Assembly (NCBI RefSeq): GCF_900112025.1
Contig: NZ_FOKL01000012.1
Location: 112,445 to 176,444 of the forward strand
Length of the DNA stretch: 64,000 nucleotides
Direction: 5' to 3'
Origin: Janthinobacterium sp. 344
GTDB lineage: Bacteria > Pseudomonadota > Gammaproteobacteria > Burkholderiales > Burkholderiaceae_D
The notes beneath the pieces are model-generated. The model had not been told where the DNA came from and made no database searches. It saw only the letters and a program-made list of their open reading frames with translations. Numbering within the stretch: the stretch's first letter is position 1; every line of letters starts with the position of its first letter. Positions 53,812 to 62,978 of this stretch are shown in pieces. Position numbers and translations under genes: made by a program.

Positions 53812-54632
53812 AGTTTTGTGACAAATTGACATTCGTGGTGTTCACCTATAATGAAGAAAAACGGATAGAGCGGGTACTGCGCAATTTCACAGGATGGGGC
53901 CACATTCTTGTGGTCGATAATCACAGCACCGATCTTACGCGCGATATCGCTGAAAAATATGGAGCCACTGTAATCCTGCATAAGAATCCAGGTTGGGTAG
54001 AGGATGAAAATACCGTTACCCTCATCAAGCAGGCTGTTAATACGCCATGGATCTACTGGGGATTTGCCGACGAAATTTTGAATGAGCAGGGGTTGCTTCA
54101 AGTTGTGAATGCCATTGAGTCTGATAAATTCAAGATCATCAATTTGGCGAGAAAAAATTTTTATTATGGGAAATTTTGTCATGATGCCTATGCTGATAGA
54201 TTGAATCGTGTTTTTCAGAAAGCCGCAATTGACTTTACTGGGAACAAAATTCACTCCTTTGGCAAGACGACAGTTGATGAAAGTGCCATTTGTTATCTGG
54301 ATGAAAAAAAATATTATGTGCGACATTTTATTTCAAATACATCAAAAATTTATCTGGCAACAATTGATCGATATACTGATATCGAAGCAAAAACCAATAA
54401 ATATTCTGGTGGTATGAAGCTTTTTGCACGTTTGAGCAAGCAGTTTATCAAAACCTATTTTATTGGCGGGGCCTATAAGGCAGGAACGCCTGGTTTGTTT
54501 TTTGTCATACAAATGATGTACTACCAGAGCATCTTGGCCATGAAAACATATGAACGTGAGCATGCTTTGGATGTCGATGGAATCGAAAAATTGAATAATA
54601 TAGAACGTGAAAATTTGCTTGGAAATAAATAA
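53808..54632 (+). CDS. Family 2 glycosyltransferase
   Basis: 274-residue GT-A glycosyltransferase. N-terminal KLTFVVFTYNEEKRIERVLR with HILVVDNHSTDLTRDIAEKY is the GT2 nucleotide-binding start; the acidic motif appears to be WGFADEIL near residue 85. It resembles the small WaaE/KdtX-like group. The C-terminal 70 residues include a hydrophobic segment (TPGLFFVIQMMYYQSILAMK), perhaps a membrane anchor. Donor and acceptor are unknown. Confidence 0.82.
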   Translation: MKFCDKLTFVVFTYNEEKRIERVLRNFTGWGHILVVDNHSTDLTRDIAEKYGATVILHKNPGWVEDENTVTLIKQAVNTPWIYWGFADEILNEQGLLQVVNAIESDKFKIINLARKNFYYGKFCHDAYADRLNRVFQKAAIDFTGNKIHSFGKTTVDESAICYLDEKKYYVRHFISNTSKIYLATIDRYTDIEAKTNKYSGGMKLFARLSKQFIKTYFIGGAYKAGTPGLFFVIQMMYYQSILAMKTYEREHALDVDGIEKLNNIERENLLGNK

Positions 54633-54657
54633 ATTTTAATGTTTTTCGTCTGGATTT

Positions 54658-55284
54658 ATGAAAAATTCTAAAAAATATAAAAATATCAATTTTTTTAAAA
54701 TTTTCAATCATGCAAATTATATTTTTGCCAAATTGAAAGTCATGTTTTTTTATCGTTTCTTTTTTGGATCTATTGGAAAGAAAGTTGCCATTTATAAGCC
54801 GTTATTGATTGTTAATCCTGCCAGAATATTTGTCGGTGATAATGTTTCAATTCGTGACGGCGTAAGGCTAGAGGTGGTGGTGACCGAGAATGACTTTCTG
54901 CCCGGACTGACGATTGGAGATAATGTGAATATCGAACAAAATGTTCACATAGTTTGTGGTTGCAGGGTCACTATCGGTGACAACGTTTCTATTGCAGCTG
55001 GCGCCGCGATTGTTGATGTAAATCATCCTTATGAAGATGTTAACGATGTCGGCAAGATAGGGAACAGAATCGAAGCAATGAACAATTTTGTGGAAATTGG
55101 TGAGGGAGCTTTGATCGGTTATGGGGCAATTATTTTGCCTAATGTGAAAATTGGCAAAAGAGCGATGATTGGGGCATATGCAGTCGTGACAAAAAGTGTT
55201 CCTGATTTCTGTACCGTAGCCGGTAGCCCCGCAAGAGTCATTAAAAAATATTCTTTTGAAAATCGCGTTTGGGAACGATGCTGA
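54658..55284 (+). CDS. Hexapeptide-repeat (LbH) acyltransferase, first of a pair
   Basis: 208-residue left-handed beta-helix acyltransferase, probably an O-acetyltransferase of the polysaccharide repeat unit. Hexapeptide repeats run from about 60 to 185 (IFVGDNVSIRDGVRLE, IGDNVNIEQNVHIVCG, IGDNVSIAAGAAIVDV, then IGEGALIGYGAIILPNVKIG). The catalytic His is probably in VNHPYEDV. The N-terminus is Lys/Asn/Phe-rich (MKNSKKYKNINFFKIFNHAN). Very AT-rich. A paralogue follows directly. Confidence 0.82.
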   Translation: MKNSKKYKNINFFKIFNHANYIFAKLKVMFFYRFFFGSIGKKVAIYKPLLIVNPARIFVGDNVSIRDGVRLEVVVTENDFLPGLTIGDNVNIEQNVHIVCGCRVTIGDNVSIAAGAAIVDVNHPYEDVNDVGKIGNRIEAMNNFVEIGEGALIGYGAIILPNVKIGKRAMIGAYAVVTKSVPDFCTVAGSPARVIKKYSFENRVWERC

Positions 55285-55419
55285 AAAATATGATTATTCC
55301 ATGTTCATTAGCTATTTTAAATTAATCTGAAAATAAATATTCTCAATAGCGATCCATTTTTTAACTGATAATTTTATCGCGAAGATTTGTTTACTTAAAA
55401 AATAAAGATTGGAGCTGTT

Positions 55420-56067
55420 GTGTTGTCCACGCTGCGCAGAAAATATTCAATTTTCAAAAAAATGGGTTTTTTTGATTTGTATAATTACGGAGGAATATTT
55501 TTCTCGAAAATAAAATCCCGCTTTTTTTATACTTTTTTCTTTGGGAAAATCGGGAAACAAGTATGGATAAAGAATCCAGATCAGATATATGGTGCGGATC
55601 GTATTTTCATCGGTGATGACGTTCATATTGAGGCAGGAAGCATCCTGTATGCAGTAAAACGATATGGTAAGGATACGTATGATTGTCGTATTATCATTGG
55701 AAGAAAAACCTTCGCCAATCGTAACCTCAATTTGACGGCTGCTTTTGAAATAAAAATCGGTGATGAAGTGGTTTTTGGCCCGAATGTTTTCTTGACTGAT
55801 TTCGATCATGGTTATGAAAACATTGAAAAATCCCGATTAGAAACAGATTTGGTTTCCAAGGGACCTGTCAATATTGGCAATCGATGCTGGATTGGCGCTA
55901 ATTCATTTATTGGAAGCGGCGTTACCTTGGGCGAAGGATGTGTCGTCGCCGCGAACAGTGTCGTGACAAAAAGTTTTCCTGCGTTTTCCGTGGTTGCCGG
56001 TATTCCCGCTAAAATCATTAAAAAATATGATTCTACTGAAAAACAGTGGATTAAGATCAACAAATAA
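55420..56067 (+). CDS. Hexapeptide-repeat (LbH) acyltransferase, second of the pair
   Basis: 215-residue left-handed beta-helix acyltransferase with GTG start at 55420, five bases after GGAG. It shares the N-terminal RFFYTFFFGKIGKQVWI block and the C-terminal VVTKSFPAFSVVAGIPAKII block with the preceding gene, so the two are paralogues that have diverged in the middle. The repeats (IFIGDDVHIEAGSILY, INIGNRCWIGANSF-type) and the FDHGY acetyl-acceptor His motif are typical. Presumably each modifies a different position or sugar. Confidence 0.82.
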   Translation: MLSTLRRKYSIFKKMGFFDLYNYGGIFFSKIKSRFFYTFFFGKIGKQVWIKNPDQIYGADRIFIGDDVHIEAGSILYAVKRYGKDTYDCRIIIGRKTFANRNLNLTAAFEIKIGDEVVFGPNVFLTDFDHGYENIEKSRLETDLVSKGPVNIGNRCWIGANSFIGSGVTLGEGCVVAANSVVTKSFPAFSVVAGIPAKIIKKYDSTEKQWIKINK

Positions 56068-56078
56068 TTTTCTAAAAA

Positions 56079-57212
56079 ATGAATATTCTCATAACTGGCG
56101 GTGCCGGCTTTATCGGTTCCAATTTGGCGCTTCATCTCATTGATTTAGGCCATGAAATCACTGTACTGGACAATTTGTCGCCGCAGATTCATGGCAGCAA
56201 CCCTGAAGAGACGTCACCGTTGTATAGAAGTATCAAGGATAAGGTACGGTTTGTAGCCGGTACGGTATGCGATGACGCTGCGTGGCGCGAAGTGTTGCCG
56301 GGCCAGCACGCGATCGTTCATCTTGCCGCTGAAACGGGCACCGGCCAATCGATGTATGAAATCAAACGCTATGTCGACATCAACATCGGTGGCACTGGTT
56401 TGATGTTGGACCTGCTGGCCAATACCGACCATCAGGTGAAGAAAGTGGTTGTCGCGTCTTCTCGTTCGATTTATGGCGAAGGCAAGTATTTTTCGGAAAC
56501 GCTGGGCATTGTCTATCCATGTGCAAGAAAAGAATCGGACATGAAGGCCGGGAACTTTGACCTGATGTGTGCCCAGTCCGGTGAAGTCCTGAAGCTTCTG
56601 GCCACTGACGAGGAATCGAAAATTCATCCTTCTTCGGTATATGGTATTACCAAGCAGAACCAGGAACAGATGGTACTTACCGTTTGCAAGTCGCTAAATA
56701 TTGGTGCGATTGCATTGCGCTATCAGAATGTCTATGGTCCTGGTCAGTCATTGAGTAATCCGTACACCGGCATCCTGTCGATTTTCTCGACAAGGATCAA
56801 AAACGGAAATGGCATCAACATTTTTGAAGATGGCAAGGAAAGTCGTGACTTCGTCTATATCGACGATATCGTACGTGCTACTACGGCAGCCTTGCTGGCC
56901 GATGAGGTGCGCGATGAGGTGTTTGGCATTGGCGCCGGCATCGCTACCGATGTGCTGACAGTTGCTGAAACATTGGTGCGCAACTATGGCGTCGAAGTAC
57001 CAATTACGGTTACTGGCGCCTTCCGCATTGGCGATATTCGCCATAATTTTGCCGACCTGAGCAAGGCCAATAGAATGCTTGGTTTCTCGCCGCAAGTGTC
57101 GTTCGATGAAGGTATCCGTAATTTCAGCGCCTGGGTCGACCAGCAGGAAGTGCAGGTCGATACGTATGATGCAAGCATCGCTGAAATGAGCAAGCGGGGA
57201 CTGTTTAAATGA
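56079..57212 (+). CDS. NAD-dependent epimerase, dTDP-L-rhamnose 4-epimerase-like
   Basis: 377-residue extended SDR enzyme. Rossmann start MNILITGGAGFIGSNLALHL, active-site VVASSRSIYGEGKYFSETLG, and a roughly 60-residue insertion before YGITK (YxxxK), as in the dTDP-L-rhamnose 4-epimerase (Wbi/Tll) group that makes 6-deoxy-L-talose. NVYGPGQSLSNPYTGILSIF is the usual substrate-domain segment. Overlaps the next gene by four bases. No rml genes are in the window, so dTDP-rhamnose would come from elsewhere. Exact substrate inferred from family. Confidence 0.8.
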   Translation: MNILITGGAGFIGSNLALHLIDLGHEITVLDNLSPQIHGSNPEETSPLYRSIKDKVRFVAGTVCDDAAWREVLPGQHAIVHLAAETGTGQSMYEIKRYVDINIGGTGLMLDLLANTDHQVKKVVVASSRSIYGEGKYFSETLGIVYPCARKESDMKAGNFDLMCAQSGEVLKLLATDEESKIHPSSVYGITKQNQEQMVLTVCKSLNIGAIALRYQNVYGPGQSLSNPYTGILSIFSTRIKNGNGINIFEDGKESRDFVYIDDIVRATTAALLADEVRDEVFGIGAGIATDVLTVAETLVRNYGVEVPITVTGAFRIGDIRHNFADLSKANRMLGFSPQVSFDEGIRNFSAWVDQQEVQVDTYDASIAEMSKRGLFK

Positions 57213-58090
57213 CGGAGAAGATTGGACTGGTGACGGTTTTATTCAATAGTGCCGATGTGCTGCCCGGGTTTTTTGAGAGCCTGAGCCGTCAGGATTTTGA
57301 TAACTATTATCTGTATATTATAGACAATAGTTTGGACGATCTTTCATACAAGAGTTCAGAGGTGCTGATTGAACAGTACGGCATGAAAAATGTCATGCTG
57401 ATCAAGAATACGGAAAACGTTGGCGTGGCCAAGGGTAACAACCAGGGAATTGAACTAGCCCTGGAAAATGCTTGCGAATACGTGCTGTTGCTGAATAATG
57501 ATATTGAGTTTGATGATCCTGCGTTACTGAGCAAGATGCTCGAGGTCGCGAAGAGTCGTAACGAAAAACTGGTGGTACCGAAGATCTATTTTTTTGATTC
57601 CGGAAATATCTGGTGCGCCGGTGGTGCCATCAATCACTGGACGGGCACTACCACACATCGTGGCGAAGGTGAGGCGGACAAGGCTCAATATAATACAGAC
57701 GGACGGACCAACTACGCACCCACGTGTTTCATGCTGATTCACCAATCAGTGTTTAAAAAAATTGGCATGATGGATGAAAAATATTTTGTTTATTATGACG
57801 ACACGGACTTCGTATGGCGGGCAAACCATGGCGGTTTCGGAATTTATTATTGGGCAGCTGGAGAAGTAAAGCACAAGGTGAGCAGCAGCACAGGCGGTTC
57901 AGCATCGACGTTTACTACCTATTATGCACAACGGAACAGACTGTATTTTATTCGTAAAAATTTCAAATTTTCAATGAAGGTTATTTCACTTACTTATTAT
58001 TTCTTGACTCGGCTTTTGAAATGGCAGTTATTTTCAAAAAAATTACGAAAACCGTTCTTTTCCGCAATTGCCGATGGTTTGAAAATGTAA
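57209..58090 (+). CDS. Family 2 glycosyltransferase, rhamnosyltransferase-like
   Basis: 293 residues. KIGLVTVLFNSADVLPGFFE and LYIIDNSLDDLSYKSSEVLI with EYVLLLNNDIEFDDPALLSK (the DxD-type NND) are classic for GT2 enzymes similar to rhamnosyltransferases. The C-terminal half has YYDDTDFVWRANHGGFGIYY, the usual acceptor-side ED motif variant. Coupled by ATGA to the epimerase upstream, which suggests it transfers the sugar that enzyme makes (inference). Confidence 0.85.
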   Translation: MTEKIGLVTVLFNSADVLPGFFESLSRQDFDNYYLYIIDNSLDDLSYKSSEVLIEQYGMKNVMLIKNTENVGVAKGNNQGIELALENACEYVLLLNNDIEFDDPALLSKMLEVAKSRNEKLVVPKIYFFDSGNIWCAGGAINHWTGTTTHRGEGEADKAQYNTDGRTNYAPTCFMLIHQSVFKKIGMMDEKYFVYYDDTDFVWRANHGGFGIYYWAAGEVKHKVSSSTGGSASTFTTYYAQRNRLYFIRKNFKFSMKVISLTYYFLTRLLKWQLFSKKLRKPFFSAIADGLKM

Positions 58091-58186
58091 TTAGTAATAA
58101 TCTCGTATTGAGCGGATTGAAGTGAACCCAGGTTAATGATAAATTAAAGTTTATGATTGAAAACCGTCTATCAAAGAAGTAATAAA

Positions 58187-59443
58187 TTGAACAATTCAGA
58201 TACCTACATTGTATATGCCGTTATTTTTATGGCGGCGCTTTTTTATATTTTTACATATGCAATGATTGTGAAATATGAGAAATCTTACTTTAATGTCTTG
58301 GTTCCAGTGATTTTTTTTCAAGTTCCGGTTTATTTTGTTCTTGAACCGCTCAATATTGCATTGAATGGTTTGCAGGGCAGCGTATTTGCATATAGCTATG
58401 CTTATGCCTGTTATATTGTACAATTTTGTGTTTTTGCCGTGGCATATCGATATGTGACGCCGATTGATTCGCGTTTTATAAATTCGATTGCTGATTTTCG
58501 AAAAAATAATGATGTTAAATATTTTCATATTTTTCTGCTATCTGTTTCATGTTTTTTAATGCTTCCGATTTTGTACGAATATCGGGATATGCTGGCTATG
58601 CCACGAAAGATTTATGAAAATACCCGCTCGGGATATGGGATTTTTCTTTTTACCACAGCCCTGTTAAACAATTTGGCTTTCATTGTATTTCTTTTTACTA
58701 AAAGAAAAACATTTTTTGGTTCAATAATATTCTTTGTCTTTTTGTTGGCTAATATATATTTTCATGGCAGTAAGGGGCAATTTATTACTATTGTCATGAT
58801 TTATTTTGCATATATTACGTATGTACTTGGACGAAAAATGGGCGGAAAAAAATTCCTGGTCAATTTTGGTATTGCTTCCGCTTTTCTGGTTTCCTTGTTT
58901 GCTGTATTTACTGCGAAACAAAGTAATTTGATTGAGATGGCTGTAAATATATCAAGCTATTCTGACTACACAAGGAATGGTAATAAGGTAATTGATAGTG
59001 ATTTCCCATTGCAGTATGGGCGGCTTGTTGTTGAGCAGAATCTATATTCTCGTTTGCCGCGCGTTATCTATCCCGAAAAACCGAAAGATTTTGGTTATTT
59101 CTTGCTCGCGAAAACTTTTTATCCTGAGTGGTTTGAAAATGATACTGGATCCCCTGCTTTCGGTATGGGGGGCGTATGGGCAGATTTCGGAATATTTGCC
59201 ATTGTCTACTTTTTTGCATGGGCATTTGTATTGGGTGTCATCTTTAAAACACTTGTGGTGAAGCTGAAAAAAACAGCAAACATGGGTATTTTTATTTTAG
59301 TACTGTTTTTCATGGGGATTGAGCTAATTCCGTTAGGGGCAGGATATCTGGTTGTTGAACATCTGTTTTTGGCAATTATTCTTTCATTGTTTTCTTCGAA
59401 GAAAATGGCAGTTCAATTTTTTCAAAACGATAAAAAATTATAA
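58187..59443 (+). CDS. wzy: O-antigen polymerase (Wzy-like)
   Basis: About 418 residues with 10 to 12 hydrophobic segments (FMAALFYIFTYAMIVKYEKS at the start; AIVYFFAWAFVLGVIFKTLV and the C-terminal MGIFILVLFFMGIELIPLGA). It fits Wzy polymerases of the O-antigen polymerase-like (oligosaccharide repeat unit) family. The start is unsure: TTG at 58187 has AGAAG at proper distance; TTG at 58157 would add 10 residues. GC content is among the lowest of the window. It joins repeat units in the periplasm. Confidence 0.8.
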   Translation: MNNSDTYIVYAVIFMAALFYIFTYAMIVKYEKSYFNVLVPVIFFQVPVYFVLEPLNIALNGLQGSVFAYSYAYACYIVQFCVFAVAYRYVTPIDSRFINSIADFRKNNDVKYFHIFLLSVSCFLMLPILYEYRDMLAMPRKIYENTRSGYGIFLFTTALLNNLAFIVFLFTKRKTFFGSIIFFVFLLANIYFHGSKGQFITIVMIYFAYITYVLGRKMGGKKFLVNFGIASAFLVSLFAVFTAKQSNLIEMAVNISSYSDYTRNGNKVIDSDFPLQYGRLVVEQNLYSRLPRVIYPEKPKDFGYFLLAKTFYPEWFENDTGSPAFGMGGVWADFGIFAIVYFFAWAFVLGVIFKTLVVKLKKTANMGIFILVLFFMGIELIPLGAGYLVVEHLFLAIILSLFSSKKMAVQFFQNDKKL

Positions 59444-59457
59444 GATAGGGGAAAATA

Positions 59458-60459
59458 ATGATGAATTTGAGCTACGATGGTCGCTGGATGGGACCGACTG
59501 GAATTGGTGCTGTTGCAGCTGCATTGATCAAGAGAAAACCGGAAGATATAGCGCTGCAATCACTCAACTATGCCGGAAAGATTTCCGATCCGCTTTCACC
59601 TTTGCGGCTGGGTGCCGAACTGCGGAAATTGAAATCTGATGTCTTTTGGTCTCCGGGATTCATACCTCCATTTAATTCGAAAACGCCGGACATCATTACT
59701 GTCCATGATTTAACGCATCTTCATTATTATAGTGCTGCGCACAAGATATATTATGATGTGATCCTCAGAAATATTTATAAAAAATGTGCAAAAATTATTA
59801 CGGTATCAGAATACACTAAAAAAGAATTGATGGAATGGGGTGGCTACTCATCAGAGATGATTGATGTAGTTTATAACAGCGTAGAGCCGACATTTAACGC
59901 TGATGTCGATGGTGTTGATCTGGGATGGCCATATATATTTTATGCGGGAAATCGGCGCGGCTATAAGAATGTGGATCGGTTGATCGAAGCATATTCAATC
60001 TCGGTTTTGCCTTCTGCAGGTATAAAATTGCTTCTCACCGGAAAAAGTGAACCTGTTATTGAACAACATATAGCCAAATCGAAGGTCGCCGGCATGGTTG
60101 AATTCTCCGGATTTATTCCCGAGGAAGACTTGCCTCGCTATTACAAGGGGGCCTTGGCCGTTACGTATATTTCATTGTATGAAGGATTTGGTTTGCCAAT
60201 CCTTGAGGGAATGGCAACAGGAGTCCCTGTGATCACATCAAATTTGAGTTGTATGCCCGAAGTTGCCGGTAACGCTGCATTGTTGGTCAATCCGCTTGAT
60301 CTTGACGAGATCGCCAATGCCATGAATAAAATCGTCACTGATCATGATTTACGAAAATACTTGATCTCGGCCGGTTTGATACGTGCCATGGATTTTACAT
60401 GGGATGGTTCATCGAAGAAATTTTGGAATATTGTCCGGGAAGTTGGTAAAAATAAATGA
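59458..60459 (+). CDS. Family 4 glycosyltransferase
   Basis: 333-residue GT-B enzyme. NLSYDGRWMGPTGIGAVAAA at the N-terminus, PYIFYAGNRRGYKNVDRLIE for the linker, and the C-terminal EGFGLPILEGMATGVPVITS with CMPEVAGNAALLVNPLDLDE, the GT4 donor-binding signature. GGGG at 59450 precedes a double ATG (59458/59461). Overlaps the next gene (ATGA). Likely a mannosyl-, rhamnosyl- or glucosyltransferase acting on the repeat unit. Confidence 0.88.
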   Translation: MMNLSYDGRWMGPTGIGAVAAALIKRKPEDIALQSLNYAGKISDPLSPLRLGAELRKLKSDVFWSPGFIPPFNSKTPDIITVHDLTHLHYYSAAHKIYYDVILRNIYKKCAKIITVSEYTKKELMEWGGYSSEMIDVVYNSVEPTFNADVDGVDLGWPYIFYAGNRRGYKNVDRLIEAYSISVLPSAGIKLLLTGKSEPVIEQHIAKSKVAGMVEFSGFIPEEDLPRYYKGALAVTYISLYEGFGLPILEGMATGVPVITSNLSCMPEVAGNAALLVNPLDLDEIANAMNKIVTDHDLRKYLISAGLIRAMDFTWDGSSKKFWNIVREVGKNK

Positions 60460-61382
60460 ACAGAATTGGCATAATTATTCCTACCTATAACCCTGGTTCG
60501 ATGTGGAGTGAGTGGATAGAGCGTTTCAAGAAGCAATCATTGATGCCGGACGTCCGATTGATAGTGGACTCCAGCTCGACTGATGGTCGGCTGGATGCGG
60601 AAACCCGTAAAATATTCGGCGTGCACACCATTGGTAAAAGTGATTTTAACCATGGCGGCACGCGGCAAATGGCGCTGGAGAGAATTGCCAAGGATATTGA
60701 TATTGTTATTTTTATGACGCAAGATGCGCTGCTTTTTGACACGAAGTCGCTGCAAAATCTGGTGCGGATATTTTCCGAGAACAGCAATGTTGGAGCAGTG
60801 TATGGTCGCCAATTGCCACATATGGGCAGCAGGCCAAGCGAAGCTCATGCGCGCATATTCAATTATGCCGATCAGGACATGTTGAAGTCCATCACATCCA
60901 TAGAAGAATATGGAATCAAATCAATTTTCATTTCTAACTCATTTTCGGCATACCGCGTAAGTGATTTGATGGGTGTAGGAGGATTTCCATCGAATGTCAT
61001 TCTCGGCGAGGATACAATGGTCGCTGCCAAGCTTTTGATGGCCGGAAAAAGTGTGTACTACCAGGCAGATGCATGCGTGCACCATTCCCACCATTATACT
61101 TATGCAGAGGAATTCAAGAGATATTTCGATATCGGCGTCTTGCATGGCCGCGAACCTTGGTTGTTAAGCAATTTTGGCAAGGTTGGCGGCGAAGGTATGC
61201 GGTATTTACGTTCGGAAATGCGATTTTTGATGGCATCTGCATGGTATATTATTCCATCGGCGCTGATTCGTACGGCATGTAAATTCGCAGGATACAAGAT
61301 CGGACGATATGAAAGATTACTGCCCACTAAACTGAAGAAGATGTTCAGTATGTACAAGGTATATTGGTTGACCAATAAGTGA
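60456..61382 (+). CDS. Family 2 glycosyltransferase, last gene of the locus
   Basis: 308-residue GT2 enzyme. NRIGIIIPTYNPGSMWSEWI and RLIVDSSSTDGRLDAETRKI at the start, VIFMTQDALLFDTKSLQNLV for the acidic metal site, and ILGEDTMVAAKLLMAGKSVY (the GED acceptor motif) further on. The overall pattern resembles RfbN/WbbL-type rhamnosyltransferases. Coupled to the GT4 gene. After its stop the polysaccharide operon ends and decayed sequence begins. Confidence 0.86.
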   Translation: MNRIGIIIPTYNPGSMWSEWIERFKKQSLMPDVRLIVDSSSTDGRLDAETRKIFGVHTIGKSDFNHGGTRQMALERIAKDIDIVIFMTQDALLFDTKSLQNLVRIFSENSNVGAVYGRQLPHMGSRPSEAHARIFNYADQDMLKSITSIEEYGIKSIFISNSFSAYRVSDLMGVGGFPSNVILGEDTMVAAKLLMAGKSVYYQADACVHHSHHYTYAEEFKRYFDIGVLHGREPWLLSNFGKVGGEGMRYLRSEMRFLMASAWYIIPSALIRTACKFAGYKIGRYERLLPTKLKKMFSMYKVYWLTNK

Positions 61383-61945
61383 GAAGAAATATATTTTTAT
61401 TTTAAGATAGCGATATCCAGTTGAGACAGCCGTTGGCTACGGGTTCAATGGCATGTGATTAATCCTTCTCCAGTACGGCTGTTACAACAAATCCTCTGGC
61501 TACCTGGCCAAGCTGAAGAAGTCTTTCCTCAGTCTATGCCGCCGTCAAGCGCAGGGAGTCCACACAGTGGCCTCCAGCAAGCTTTTCAGGGACAAGGTTC
61601 TTCTGTCGCCTAGTATTCGGTACAGACTCAGATAGTTCGGCAGACAACGCATCGTCCCGTCATCGAACAGACGCAGTTCCCCCCAAACTCATCTGGCATG
61701 ACGCAAGGCCAGGAGCTTTTCACAGATCCCTGGCTGCTTTGCCAGTCGCAAGCGCAGCATCAGGTGCTCTGGGCCTCGGGCGCTTGCTCGGGCCGCGTCA
61801 AGCAAGCGGCACCCTGTCTGATTTATGGGCTGGCCATTGCTCATGGTTTTCCATTCAAGCAAAAAATCCAGCGTAATACAGATGCATAAAATCAGACATG
61901 CGGCATGTCGGGTGAACTGCTGGACGGCGGCCTACCGAAGACATT
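61383..61945. other. Decayed intergenic region after the polysaccharide locus
   Basis: About 560 bases without an intact gene. GC rises again relative to the AT-rich polysaccharide genes. It contains a short transposase-like remnant (61597-61688, minus strand) and a minus-strand 51-codon frame at 61689-61844 (MSNGQPINQTGCRLLDAARA) that I cannot assign. Probably scar tissue of insertions. Confidence 0.5.
61597..61688 (-). pseudogene. Remnant of an IS1595-like transposase C-terminus
   Basis: Read on the minus strand, this gives RLFDDGTMRCLPNYLSLYRI and then LGDRR. Aligned without gaps to the end of the transposase at 63693-64000 (RPFHGVATRYLPNYLGWRWI, LDARR) it shares R, F, R, LPNYL, R, IL and RR. 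No start, catalytic part or clean end remains. Confidence 0.4.
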
Positions 61946-62978
61946 TCAGGCCGGGTGATGATCGCTCTTGTGGCGCCATTTTTTAAACTGCGACAGCATC
62001 GGGCGCTCGATGCATAAAAATGCGGCGATGCCACATGCAATCGAGGAAATCAGGATCAGCAAATAAGTCAGCTGGGGACCTATCGATTGCAGAGCGCCAT
62101 AGCGCATTGCTGTCTTGAGAAATATGATTTGAAATGAAATATGCACCAGATAGATGGAATAGGATGCGTCACCTGCAAGACACAACCAGTTGGGAACAGT
62201 GATGCGCCATTCCCGCTCCATCATGGCGGCGCTTGTCAGAAGAAATGCAAACGTCATGCTGAAGATGAAACTTTCAATCGCTTTCAGAGTTGGTATGTCC
62301 ATACAGCAAAATATGAGCAAGAAAATACTTACACTAAAAATCAGCCATTTATTCGCATTTTTGTAGAGATAGCAGGCTGCCATTCCCAAAAAAAAAGTCC
62401 AAATTATGCGCGGCGGTATAGACATTCCAGGCAGTACGATCGCTGGGAAGCGGAAACTGAAAACGTACGACGCAAGTTATCAAAAGTAATGACAGGATGG
62501 CGGTTCCAATTTTTCTGTTCAGCAATAGCGTAGAAAAAGCCAGATAGAATCCGATTTCATGAAACAGAGTCCATGCCGGAGTCAGTGGGGGTTCGATGGT
62601 CGAAAAACGGATAAGCAGTATCGAGGTTGCCCAATCGGGAAAATATCCAAGTTGCAAGCTATGTTTGCTGAGCCCAAGAGAAAAGGCCAGTATGATAGAA
62701 AAAGTATAGAGCCAATAAATCGGGAAAATTCGGAAAAACCTTTTGTAAATGAACTCTTTCCATTGCGGCGGTCGGTCGATATCTTTCTCATGGGCAAATA
62801 AAATAATGAATCCGGATAGTACGAAAAAAAAGTTGACGCCCAAATCGCCATTTTTCGTGAAGTCGAGAAAGACGGCGTTGTTGCCATATTGCGGAAAACC
62901 CATCAATGCTGACAGATGGACGCAGGCTACACTGATTACGGCAATGGCGCGTCCGGCTTGCAATGTCTTTAATGTCAT
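61946..62978 (-). pseudogene. Acyltransferase-3 membrane O-acyltransferase, frameshifted at an A9 tract
   Basis: Two overlapping minus-strand frames together make one acyltransferase-3 (OafA/YrhL-type) protein of about 343 residues. The first (62349-62978) starts TLKTLQAGRAIAVISVACVH with LGVNFFFVLSGFIILF and YKRFFRIFPIYWLYT. The second (61946-62425) has WLCLAGDASYSIYLVHISFQ and the end IERPMLSQFKKW. Removing one A from the run of nine at 62388-62396 gives a continuous NLDFFLGMAACYLYKN. So the gene is either phase-variable, recently inactivated, or misread. It would acetylate the surface polysaccharide. Confidence 0.8.
62388..62396. repeat. Run of nine A within the acyltransferase gene
   Basis: Homopolymer of nine A on the plus strand (T on the coding strand) exactly where the acyltransferase frame breaks. 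Eight would give the intact protein. Such tracts cause slipped-strand length changes and also sequencing errors. Confidence 0.85.
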
